From NCBI RefSeq assembly GCF_949152225.1, contig NZ_CASCJC010000001.1, forward strand, positions 1,054,001 through 1,118,000: a stretch of 64,000 nucleotides of DNA, given 5' to 3'. Positions 26,464 to 34,368 of the stretch are shown here, piece by piece (the first letter of the stretch is position 1; each line of letters opens with the position of its first letter). The DNA comes from Ligilactobacillus sp900765635. GTDB lineage: Bacteria > Bacillota > Bacilli > Lactobacillales > Lactobacillaceae. Both the position numbers and the translations under genes were made by a program. The notes beneath the pieces are model-generated. The model was not told the DNA's origin. It ran no database searches and worked only from the letters and a program-made list of their open reading frames with translations.

Positions 26464-26544
26464 CTTTTATTTTCTCCATTTTTACGGCAAAATAAAAGAG
26501 ATGGCCCACAACGCCAATCTAATTAAAGAAAGGACACCATCTCT
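26464..26544 (+). promoter_or_regulatory. IS leader with competing hairpins that cover the transposase start (copy 1)
   Basis: CTTTTATTTT (26464-26473) can pair with AAAATAAAAG (26489-26498). AGAGATGG (26497-26504) can pair with CCATCTCT (26537-26544), which touches the ATG; the SD AAAGGA (26529-26534) would be in the loop. The two stems share two bases, so they compete. This could limit translation of read-through transcripts, as known for IS10 and IS50. The repeats are seen; the role is inferred. The same structure is at 32875-32955. Confidence 0.5.
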
Positions 26545-27834
26545 ATGGATAATAATATCAAACTTTTACTTGGAATTACAGACCCTAATTTAACTATTGA
26601 CCCTAAATATCAATATACTTCGTATATTGAAGAAAAAATTATTAAAAATAGTAAGGCTTTGCTCTGTCATCTATATTTGTCTTACCCTATGTATTGCCCT
26701 AATTGTAAAGCATTGATGTTACATAACGGCACTAAAGTAGTTAATAATATTCATCTTTCTTCTGCTGGTAAAAAGCTTGTGCTTTCTATAAGAAAACAGA
26801 AGTATCTGTGTCCTGAGTGCAAAAAGACTGCGACAGCTAAATTTAAAGATACTAACTATCATGATCATTTTTCTAATGCTGTTAAAGCCAAACTTGTACG
26901 TGATTTAAGTCTATCCAGACCTATGTGTGAAATTGCTGCGGACTCTTTTACATCTTCAAACACAATTATTAGATCTTTAGAGAATGTAGAAAATAATTTT
27001 AAAGTCAATTGTAACTGGCTTCCTAGTCACTTATCCTTAGATGACTTCAAATCTGGTAAAAGATTTTCATCTAGTGGTATGAGTATGTGTTTAATCAACG
27101 CAGTCAATCATCGGATTATAGATATAATTCCTGAAAGAAATAATAAATTCCTTAGGAATTATTTCATTCAATATAGTTACAAAGCTAGATTATCAGTAAT
27201 GACTATAACTGTTGACTTATATGCACCTTACCGCAGTTTGATTAAGGAGCTATTCCCTAATGCATTTATTATTGCAGATAAATTTCATGTGGTTACACAG
27301 GCATATACAGCTATGAATAAAATTAGAATTAGGGTTATGAAAGAATATGGAGCTGGAACCCATGAGTATCGAGCTTTGAAACGTTTTTGGAAACTACTTC
27401 TAAAAAATCAAGATGATGTTGATTATCATCGATATTATCCAAGGATAAATTTTAAATACGCTGAATTAAGCGATTCTGAAGTTTTAGATCGTTTATTTGA
27501 TATGTCTTCTGAATTGAAAACAGCCTATGAATATTATCAGTTACTTCTACAAATGTACCGTAAAAACAGTTGTCAATTACTAAATTTATTAACTGATACA
27601 GTTTCTTGGAATCCTCCACCAGAAATGAGACAAGCTTTAAAAACTATCAAGAAGCATAAGGCAGAAATAGAAAATAGTTTTGTTTTACCTAGACTTACCA
27701 ATGGTCCTATTGAAGGCGTCAATAATCACATTAAAGTAATTAAGCGTATAGCCTATGGCTATAATAATTTTAAGCATTTTAGACTCAGGATTCTGCTTTC
27801 GCTAAAAAATAATGTAATTTTCTTCTCCACCTAA
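26545..27834 (+). CDS. ISL3-family transposase (copy 1)
   Basis: 429 aa. N-terminal zinc-finger part with C51, C54, C89 and C92 (CPNC and CPEC), a helix-turn-helix region (about 110-150), then a DDE domain: aspartate 166 or 167 in LDDFKSG, D224 in TVDLYAPYRS, E390 in GPIEGVNN, followed by IKVIKRIAYGY, the ISL3 signature. The enzyme cuts and pastes the element. Protein and DNA are identical to copy 2. ATG start with AAAGGA 10 nt upstream. Confidence 0.96.
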   Translation: MDNNIKLLLGITDPNLTIDPKYQYTSYIEEKIIKNSKALLCHLYLSYPMYCPNCKALMLHNGTKVVNNIHLSSAGKKLVLSIRKQKYLCPECKKTATAKFKDTNYHDHFSNAVKAKLVRDLSLSRPMCEIAADSFTSSNTIIRSLENVENNFKVNCNWLPSHLSLDDFKSGKRFSSSGMSMCLINAVNHRIIDIIPERNNKFLRNYFIQYSYKARLSVMTITVDLYAPYRSLIKELFPNAFIIADKFHVVTQAYTAMNKIRIRVMKEYGAGTHEYRALKRFWKLLLKNQDDVDYHRYYPRINFKYAELSDSEVLDRLFDMSSELKTAYEYYQLLLQMYRKNSCQLLNLLTDTVSWNPPPEMRQALKTIKKHKAEIENSFVLPRLTNGPIEGVNNHIKVIKRIAYGYNNFKHFRLRILLSLKNNVIFFST

Positions 27835-27841
27835 AACAAAA

Positions 27842-27869
27842 AAACTATTAGACTTCCATCTAATAGTTT
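27842..27869 (+). terminator. Hairpin after transposase, copy 1
   Basis: AAACTATTAGA (27842-27852) and TCTAATAGTTT (27859-27869): perfect 11-bp stem, 6-nt loop. AT-rich sequence follows, with A runs before it, so it may stop transcription in both directions. Confidence 0.7.
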
Positions 27870-27917
27870 AAAAATAATAATTAAAATTTTGGCATCAGTC
27901 CTTTTTGACAAAGAACC

Positions 27918-27925
27918 AGAAAAAC
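27918..27925. repeat. Target site duplication, right, IS copy 1
   Basis: AGAAAAAC, matching 26402-26409. Read on the minus strand it is GTTTTTCT, the T tract of the pbp2b terminator. Confidence 0.9.
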
Positions 27926-27941
27926 ACTTGAATATACAAGT
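27918..27941 (-). terminator. Short terminator after pbp2b, abutting IS copy 1
   Basis: On the minus strand ACTTG (27941-27937) and CAAGT (27930-27926) form a 5-bp stem with a 6-nt loop, followed by GTTTTTCT. The IS begins right after the T tract, so this terminator is kept by the target duplication. Weak stem. Confidence 0.5.
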
Positions 27942-27947
27942 TAGCTA

Positions 27948-30002
27948 CTATTCTAATCCATCATTACTCATAACTTGACTCCAGAATGCTTCATAAATTT
28001 TTTTAGCTGCATCCGTATTAACCCCAGTTGCCTTGGTAGTTCCTGGAAATGCCAACGCGATAACAACTTTGGCATCATCTGAAGGTGCATAGCTCACTAA
28101 ACTTAACGTTTCTGTTTCAGCAGTTCCATGATAAGTTGTAGCAGTACCGGTTTTAGCACTGACTGATGGTTTCATGTCTTGGAACTTACTACCAGTTCTC
28201 CATGGACTAGTACCATGAACTACCTTCCAAAAACCATCTTTAACAACCTTCCATTGTGAATTTGTGGCAGGAACCACATTTAAAACATTTGGAGTAAACT
28301 CATAAACCGTTGAACCCAACGAGCCATCTGAATTAGTTTCACGAATTGATTCAAGAATATGTGGTTGCATTCGATAACCACCATTTGCAATGGTCGATGC
28401 ATATTGTGCCAATTGTAATGTCGTATATGAATCATAGTTCCCAAATGATAAGTCAAGCGCCTTACCTATATCAGCTTGACTTGATGGGCCTTCAAACCCA
28501 GTTGATTCACCAGGAATATCAATCCCTGTCTTAACACCTAAACCAAATTGTTTAAAATAACCACGCAATTTATCAAAAATCGAAGTTGGTAATGATAATG
28601 CAGCACCTGGAACATAGTTAAACCCACCTTCTAGCATTGCTAATTTCATCATATATACGTTTGAAGAAACCATCAACGCATCAGAAGCAGTTAAAGCTAC
28701 TGATCCATTACGGTTAAATAAAGAAGACTTAACCGGTGTTCCTTTTAATTTAATTGGTTCATCGACTAATGTGTTACTTTGCGGAGTAATAACTCCCGAT
28801 AATAAACCGCTAATAACTGTTGCTCCTTTAACAACAGATCCCATTACATAACTTTGATTAATCGCGCCTAAAGCATTTTCTGTAACTTTTCCTGTCTCTA
28901 AATCACGATTAACTCCCGCCAAGGCATAAATCGCACCCGTATTAGGATTCATTACAACAGCATATGCTCCTGGTAAATATGGATTAGATCCCTTAATAGA
29001 ATTAACAGCATCTTCCATAATCTGTTGTACTGTATTTTGGAACTGTGAATTAATCGTTAATACTAAATTATCTCCAGGTTTTCCGCCATATTTTTCAACT
29101 TCATCAACAATCGAACCGTTTTGCGTCTCAACATCTGTGATTGCTTTTGTTCCTTTTAAAACATCTTCATATTTAGATTCGATATAACTTGAACCAACAC
29201 TATCATTACGCGAATATCCTTGCGCTAATAGTGTATTAATAGAATCACTTGGTAACCCTTGTTTTTCAGTCGTAACCGTCCCAATCACACTCTTAACAGA
29301 TTCGCCATTAGGATAACTACGCTTCCAACTAGTCCCAATCTTTATTCCAGGTAATTTTGAAAGGTTTTCACCAACTTCTGCCATTTCTTTATCAGTAACA
29401 TCACTTGTTTTTAAATAAACAGTTGATAAAGAATATGCTCCATTCATTTTACTATATAAAATAGCTGCTTGTTTTTGTCTTCCACTTAAATTTGCTTGTA
29501 AATTATGTTGTTTAACATATTTTGATTCAGCTTTATACAAATCATCGGGTTGCAAACTATCAGCATTAGCAATCTTTTTTTTGACATTTTCTTCATGAAT
29601 TGGATTTGCTAAATAATAGTCAATTTCATCCGCTAGATTGATATTTTCATCTTCTACGCTAATATATTTAGTCAAATCATTAGCAATTTGATACATAACT
29701 GTAGCTGAAACGTTTAAAGGTTTAGTATAAGTAATTGCACGTGAAGAATCGTTAGCCGCCAATAGCTTACCAGTAGAATCATAAATCATCCCACGTTGTA
29801 CATTCGTTGTTTCTGTACGCACATCTCCACTGTTTACTTCAGCTTCAAACATTGGTCCATTCACAATTTGTAAACGTGCTAATTGGATAATTAAGGCAGC
29901 AAATAAAATAAAAACTATTACAAAAAGAAAGTTCAACCGAAAAGGAATATGTGAGTGCGGCGCTTTCTCATTTTTAGTGGTACTTCTTCTAATAAATTTC
30001 AC
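27948..30002 (-). CDS. pbp2b: Class B penicillin-binding protein PBP2b (transpeptidase)
   Basis: 684 aa. Short basic cytoplasmic tail, one membrane anchor (about 24-46), a dimerisation/pedestal domain starting RGMIYDSTG, then the transpeptidase domain with SVVK (SxxK), SSN (SxN) and KTGT active-site motifs. It cross-links peptidoglycan for cell elongation, the target of beta-lactams. GTG start at 30002 with GGAG. It stands alone, bounded downstream by IS copy 1 and upstream by the divergent yfhO-like gene. Confidence 0.93.
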   Translation of the reverse strand: MKFIRRSTTKNEKAPHSHIPFRLNFLFVIVFILFAALIIQLARLQIVNGPMFEAEVNSGDVRTETTNVQRGMIYDSTGKLLAANDSSRAITYTKPLNVSATVMYQIANDLTKYISVEDENINLADEIDYYLANPIHEENVKKKIANADSLQPDDLYKAESKYVKQHNLQANLSGRQKQAAILYSKMNGAYSLSTVYLKTSDVTDKEMAEVGENLSKLPGIKIGTSWKRSYPNGESVKSVIGTVTTEKQGLPSDSINTLLAQGYSRNDSVGSSYIESKYEDVLKGTKAITDVETQNGSIVDEVEKYGGKPGDNLVLTINSQFQNTVQQIMEDAVNSIKGSNPYLPGAYAVVMNPNTGAIYALAGVNRDLETGKVTENALGAINQSYVMGSVVKGATVISGLLSGVITPQSNTLVDEPIKLKGTPVKSSLFNRNGSVALTASDALMVSSNVYMMKLAMLEGGFNYVPGAALSLPTSIFDKLRGYFKQFGLGVKTGIDIPGESTGFEGPSSQADIGKALDLSFGNYDSYTTLQLAQYASTIANGGYRMQPHILESIRETNSDGSLGSTVYEFTPNVLNVVPATNSQWKVVKDGFWKVVHGTSPWRTGSKFQDMKPSVSAKTGTATTYHGTAETETLSLVSYAPSDDAKVVIALAFPGTTKATGVNTDAAKKIYEAFWSQVMSNDGLE

Positions 30003-30148
30003 AAAAGCTATCTCCTATCTCATCTTGCAACTATGCTTACACGTATTGCACAAATTATATGGTATCACAAAGTATACCTTAACGGACACTTATTTGCGGT
30101 TAAAAATTTGTTAAAAGTTATTTTATTTACTAAACCCAACTCTAATTA

Positions 30149-30157
30149 TGCTATGAT
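30149..30157 (+). promoter_or_regulatory. Extended -10 promoter of the yfhO-like gene
   Basis: TGC-TATGAT, 34 nt before the TTG start of the next gene. No close-to-consensus -35 is present, which is common for extended -10 promoters. Confidence 0.55.
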
Positions 30158-30190
30158 GAATTTAGACTTTAAACGAAAGGATTCCAGTCT

Positions 30191-32815
30191 TTGAAGATTA
30201 AACGTTTTTTTAACAAAAATTATCCATTAATTTTTAGTTTTTTGACACCGTTCATTTTAGTATTGTTGTATTTTATTTCACGCCAAATGTATCCATTTGG
30301 AAAAAATAGCATTCTAACAGTTGATCTAGGTCAACAATACGTTGACTTTTTTGCATTTTACCGCCAAACACTTTTGCATTCTTGGGGAAATATTTTCTAT
30401 TCTTTTGGAAAAGCACTGGGTGGACCTATGATTGGTGAATTTGCTTATTATTTACTAAGCCCTTTTAATCTTGTCTTATTACTTTTTCCAGGTAAAACAA
30501 TCACAGCTGGGATAATGCTTGTTGTATTATTAAAATATGGCTGTGCTGGACTTAGCTTTGGGTGGCTACTTTATCAAACTAAATTGCAAAACAGCTGGAA
30601 AATCCCACTCTTTGCAACATCCTATGCTTTAATGGGCTGGGCAATTGCTAATCAATCAAATATCTTATGGTTGGACGCTTTAGTCTTTTTACCATTAATC
30701 GTTCTTAATCTTATTAACCTTTTAGAAGGCCAAAGAAATAAAGCATATTGTTTATGGCTTGTAGTTATGTTAATAAGCAATTATTACATGGCTTATATGA
30801 TTTGTTTATTTTTATGTCTCTTCTTTTGTTGGCATCAAGTACAAAATTTTACAAATTTCAAAAAATTAATCTCAAACTTATGGCTATTTGCCAAAAATTC
30901 ATTACTAGCCGTTGGTTGTGCTGCTGTTTTATTATTACCGACCGTTGCCACTTTGCAAACTAGTAAAGGTCAATATACCATCAATCATTTCAGTTGGAAA
31001 TTAGAATATTTTCCTCCAAAGCTTTTATCTAAATTTGTAATCGGGGCATTTAACTTCGACCAAATGCCCCAAGGATTTCCTAATTTATTTATTGGAACAT
31101 TAGGATTAAGCCTTTTTTTGCTTTATTTTTTAGATAAACGTTTTCCTTTAAAGAGTCGGATATGCGCTTTTTTAATCAGCAGCTTTTGTTTTGCTTCAAC
31201 ATTTATTGAACCTTTTGATCTTTTATGGCATGGAATGCAGTTTCCTGTCTGGTATCCTTATCGCTTCTCTTTTTTAATTTCGTTTTGGATGCTTTATCTA
31301 GGTACACAAGTTTTTAATACTAGATTTAAGATTACTTGCCAGAAACTTTTACTTTTAGGAATTTTTTTAACGGCTTTATTTGCTTATGTTTGCTTGAATG
31401 CCACTGATTTTTCCTTTATCAGTTCCAAAAATCTTTTATTATTTGCTATCTTTTTAATTCTTACATTATGGTTATTAACGCTCAAAACTACCCATAAAAA
31501 TTACTATTTACTATTTTATTTAGTTATCGTATGTGAGATGGGGTGTAATCTTTTCTTAAGCTTAGGTAACTTATCTTATTTAACACAAGCTGATTACGTC
31601 TTACCTTCCACTTCTCTTGCAGCTGATGTGAAACTTATACAAAAAAAGAAACCTGTACTGTATCGCGTTGGTCAAACATATGCACGCACTAAAAATGATG
31701 CTTTAGCTCATAACTTTAATTCTGGATCTTATTTTAGCTCTGCACTTGAAAAAAGCCTACCTGATTTTTATGGACAGCTTGGTAATCCTGATGGCGATAA
31801 CTATGTGACTTATACTAACGGAACACTAATCAGCGACAGTCTTTTAGCAATGCGTTACTTTTTTGATAATAAAGACTTAGGTGAAGTTGTTCCAGATTTA
31901 GAAAAAGAACAACTAAGCTCACAAAGTGAAAAAAGTGATTTAAAAGAGTATTCTCTTATTGAACAAACAGACTTAACACAAATTTATCAAAATCCTTTTG
32001 CTCTTAGTTTAGGTTATGGTGCATCTGAAAAATTAACAGATTTAAAAGTGTTATATAACGATCCTATTAGTTATCAAACTAACTGGTTAAACTTAGCAAC
32101 TAACACTCCTATTAGCAATCGCTATTTTAGCGCACAAAATTTCAATGAAGTTGTCTTCCAAAATACTAAATCTAGCATCAACCTAACGGGGCAAACATTT
32201 AAGCGCACAGATAACGATAAAGATGCTCAAATTATTTTTAAGTTTACTCCGTCAACTAACGATTCATATTATCTAACTCTTGGACCACAGCTTTCTTCAA
32301 CTAATGTTACTTGGTCTTTAGGCAATCGATTATTGCACTATTATGGAACTTTTAGGCATACAGTTATTTTAAATTTAGCAAATCAAGATAAAGGAAATGA
32401 AATCGTCTTGACTGCTAAGTTCAAAAAACAAAATCTTACGCTGGATAATTTTGTACTCTATCGCCTAAACAATCAAGAAGTCAAGAAAAAATTACAGCAA
32501 TTACAAAAACATCAATTAAAAACAACTGACTTTAATTCTAGAAAAATACGCGGAACAATCACTGTTTCAAAAAAGCAATCCCTTTTAGCCACTACAATTC
32601 CTTATTCTAAAGGTTGGCATATTAAAGTTGATGGACATAAAGTTGAGACATTAAAAATTCAAGATACTTTCTTAGCATGTAAACTAAGTCCAGGCAAACA
32701 TCATGTTGAATTATTTTTCGTGCCACCATATCTTTACTTAGGCTTGTTTATCAGTTTTATTTCTTTATTAATTCTTTTACTTTCAAACAAAAAACTAAAT
32801 AATCAAAGGGCCTAA
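30191..32815 (+). CDS. YfhO-family multi-pass membrane protein (predicted glycosyltransferase)
   Basis: 874 aa. About a dozen N-terminal membrane helices (residues 12-470), a large extracytoplasmic domain (about 480-840) and one C-terminal helix (LYLGLFISFISLLILLLS). The early motif LTVDLGQQYVDFF, the WLDALVFLPL loop and the end ipYSKGWHIKVDG are typical of YfhO proteins, some of which glycosylate lipoteichoic acid or teichoic acids from lipid-linked sugars. The substrate cannot be told. TTG start 9 nt after AAAGGA. Its stop codon TAA lies inside the target duplication of IS copy 2. Confidence 0.85.
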   Translation: MKIKRFFNKNYPLIFSFLTPFILVLLYFISRQMYPFGKNSILTVDLGQQYVDFFAFYRQTLLHSWGNIFYSFGKALGGPMIGEFAYYLLSPFNLVLLLFPGKTITAGIMLVVLLKYGCAGLSFGWLLYQTKLQNSWKIPLFATSYALMGWAIANQSNILWLDALVFLPLIVLNLINLLEGQRNKAYCLWLVVMLISNYYMAYMICLFLCLFFCWHQVQNFTNFKKLISNLWLFAKNSLLAVGCAAVLLLPTVATLQTSKGQYTINHFSWKLEYFPPKLLSKFVIGAFNFDQMPQGFPNLFIGTLGLSLFLLYFLDKRFPLKSRICAFLISSFCFASTFIEPFDLLWHGMQFPVWYPYRFSFLISFWMLYLGTQVFNTRFKITCQKLLLLGIFLTALFAYVCLNATDFSFISSKNLLLFAIFLILTLWLLTLKTTHKNYYLLFYLVIVCEMGCNLFLSLGNLSYLTQADYVLPSTSLAADVKLIQKKKPVLYRVGQTYARTKNDALAHNFNSGSYFSSALEKSLPDFYGQLGNPDGDNYVTYTNGTLISDSLLAMRYFFDNKDLGEVVPDLEKEQLSSQSEKSDLKEYSLIEQTDLTQIYQNPFALSLGYGASEKLTDLKVLYNDPISYQTNWLNLATNTPISNRYFSAQNFNEVVFQNTKSSINLTGQTFKRTDNDKDAQIIFKFTPSTNDSYYLTLGPQLSSTNVTWSLGNRLLHYYGTFRHTVILNLANQDKGNEIVLTAKFKKQNLTLDNFVLYRLNNQEVKKKLQQLQKHQLKTTDFNSRKIRGTITVSKKQSLLATTIPYSKGWHIKVDGHKVETLKIQDTFLACKLSPGKHHVELFFVPPYLYLGLFISFISLLILLLSNKKLNNQRA

Positions 32816-32820
32816 AATCC
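32813..32820. repeat. Target site duplication, left, IS copy 2
   Basis: TAAAATCC, repeated at 34329-34336; includes the stop codon of the yfhO-like gene. Confidence 0.9.
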
Positions 32821-32874
32821 GGTTGTATAATATTTAGGACTGATAATGTAAAATTTTTTTGCATTACGGTCCTT

Positions 32875-32955
32875 CTTTTATTTTCTCCATTTTTACGGCA
32901 AAATAAAAGAGATGGCCCACAACGCCAATCTAATTAAAGAAAGGACACCATCTCT
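32875..32955 (+). promoter_or_regulatory. IS leader hairpins, copy 2
   Basis: Same arms as in copy 1, shifted by 6411 bp: the ATG-proximal CCATCTCT is at 32948-32955 and its partner AGAGATGG at 32908-32915. Role inferred. Confidence 0.5.
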
Positions 32956-34245
32956 ATGGATAATAATATCAAACTTTTACTTGGAATTACAGACCCTAAT
33001 TTAACTATTGACCCTAAATATCAATATACTTCGTATATTGAAGAAAAAATTATTAAAAATAGTAAGGCTTTGCTCTGTCATCTATATTTGTCTTACCCTA
33101 TGTATTGCCCTAATTGTAAAGCATTGATGTTACATAACGGCACTAAAGTAGTTAATAATATTCATCTTTCTTCTGCTGGTAAAAAGCTTGTGCTTTCTAT
33201 AAGAAAACAGAAGTATCTGTGTCCTGAGTGCAAAAAGACTGCGACAGCTAAATTTAAAGATACTAACTATCATGATCATTTTTCTAATGCTGTTAAAGCC
33301 AAACTTGTACGTGATTTAAGTCTATCCAGACCTATGTGTGAAATTGCTGCGGACTCTTTTACATCTTCAAACACAATTATTAGATCTTTAGAGAATGTAG
33401 AAAATAATTTTAAAGTCAATTGTAACTGGCTTCCTAGTCACTTATCCTTAGATGACTTCAAATCTGGTAAAAGATTTTCATCTAGTGGTATGAGTATGTG
33501 TTTAATCAACGCAGTCAATCATCGGATTATAGATATAATTCCTGAAAGAAATAATAAATTCCTTAGGAATTATTTCATTCAATATAGTTACAAAGCTAGA
33601 TTATCAGTAATGACTATAACTGTTGACTTATATGCACCTTACCGCAGTTTGATTAAGGAGCTATTCCCTAATGCATTTATTATTGCAGATAAATTTCATG
33701 TGGTTACACAGGCATATACAGCTATGAATAAAATTAGAATTAGGGTTATGAAAGAATATGGAGCTGGAACCCATGAGTATCGAGCTTTGAAACGTTTTTG
33801 GAAACTACTTCTAAAAAATCAAGATGATGTTGATTATCATCGATATTATCCAAGGATAAATTTTAAATACGCTGAATTAAGCGATTCTGAAGTTTTAGAT
33901 CGTTTATTTGATATGTCTTCTGAATTGAAAACAGCCTATGAATATTATCAGTTACTTCTACAAATGTACCGTAAAAACAGTTGTCAATTACTAAATTTAT
34001 TAACTGATACAGTTTCTTGGAATCCTCCACCAGAAATGAGACAAGCTTTAAAAACTATCAAGAAGCATAAGGCAGAAATAGAAAATAGTTTTGTTTTACC
34101 TAGACTTACCAATGGTCCTATTGAAGGCGTCAATAATCACATTAAAGTAATTAAGCGTATAGCCTATGGCTATAATAATTTTAAGCATTTTAGACTCAGG
34201 ATTCTGCTTTCGCTAAAAAATAATGTAATTTTCTTCTCCACCTAA
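32956..34245 (+). CDS. ISL3-family transposase (copy 2)
   Basis: 429 aa, identical to the first copy: zinc-finger cysteines 51, 54, 89 and 92, DDE residues D166/167, D224 and E390. Reading frame intact, so it is probably active. It lies downstream of the yfhO-like gene in the same direction and, with the terminator broken, may receive read-through transcription, which the leader hairpins would dampen. Confidence 0.96.
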   Translation: MDNNIKLLLGITDPNLTIDPKYQYTSYIEEKIIKNSKALLCHLYLSYPMYCPNCKALMLHNGTKVVNNIHLSSAGKKLVLSIRKQKYLCPECKKTATAKFKDTNYHDHFSNAVKAKLVRDLSLSRPMCEIAADSFTSSNTIIRSLENVENNFKVNCNWLPSHLSLDDFKSGKRFSSSGMSMCLINAVNHRIIDIIPERNNKFLRNYFIQYSYKARLSVMTITVDLYAPYRSLIKELFPNAFIIADKFHVVTQAYTAMNKIRIRVMKEYGAGTHEYRALKRFWKLLLKNQDDVDYHRYYPRINFKYAELSDSEVLDRLFDMSSELKTAYEYYQLLLQMYRKNSCQLLNLLTDTVSWNPPPEMRQALKTIKKHKAEIENSFVLPRLTNGPIEGVNNHIKVIKRIAYGYNNFKHFRLRILLSLKNNVIFFST

Positions 34246-34252
34246 AACAAAA

Positions 34253-34280
34253 AAACTATTAGACTTCCATCTAATAGTTT
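34253..34280 (+). terminator. Hairpin after transposase, copy 2
   Basis: Perfect 11-bp stem AAACTATTAGA / TCTAATAGTTT, as in copy 1. Confidence 0.7.
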
Positions 34281-34328
34281 AAAAATAATAATTAAAATTT
34301 TGGCATCAGTCCTTTTTGACAAAGAACC

Positions 34329-34336
34329 TAAAATCC
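34329..34336. repeat. Target site duplication, right, IS copy 2
   Basis: TAAAATCC, matching 32813-32820. Confidence 0.9.
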
Positions 34337-34368
34337 AAAAGCTTGAATTTTAGGCCCTTTTAATTATA

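Larger units (their letters stand above)
26410..27917 (+). mobile_element. ISL3-family insertion sequence, copy 1 (1508 bp)
   Basis: Bounds come from comparison with the identical copy at 32821-34328 and from the 8-bp target duplication AGAAAAAC. The ends are imperfect inverted repeats: left GGTTGTATAATATTTAGGAC, right (reverse complement) GGTTCTTTGTCAAAAAGGAC. It holds one transposase gene, a structured leader and a terminator hairpin. Eight-bp duplications are known for ISL3. Intact reading frame, identity of both copies and clean duplications point to recent movement. It sits between rpmG and the 3' end of pbp2b. Confidence 0.95.
32821..34328 (+). mobile_element. ISL3-family insertion sequence, copy 2 (1508 bp)
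   Basis: Same length, ends and reading frame as the copy at 26410-27917, in the same orientation 6411 bp away. Flanked by its own 8-bp duplication TAAAATCC, so it is an independent insertion rather than a segmental duplication. It split the shared terminator of the yfhO-like gene and addA. Confidence 0.95.
32808..34357. terminator. Convergent yfhO/addA terminator split by IS copy 2
   Basis: Left arm GGGCCTAAAATCC (32808-32820) and right arm ATTTTAGGCCC (34347-34357) with a T run would join into one strong bidirectional terminator if the IS and one target duplicate were removed. The 1508-bp element now lies between the arms. A weaker TAAAAT / ATTTTA stem can still form on the addA side. Confidence 0.8.

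Noticed and set aside
26410..34328. A classical composite transposon
   Set aside because: The copies have different 8-bp target duplications, so each inserted on its own; pbp2b and its neighbour look like native genes.
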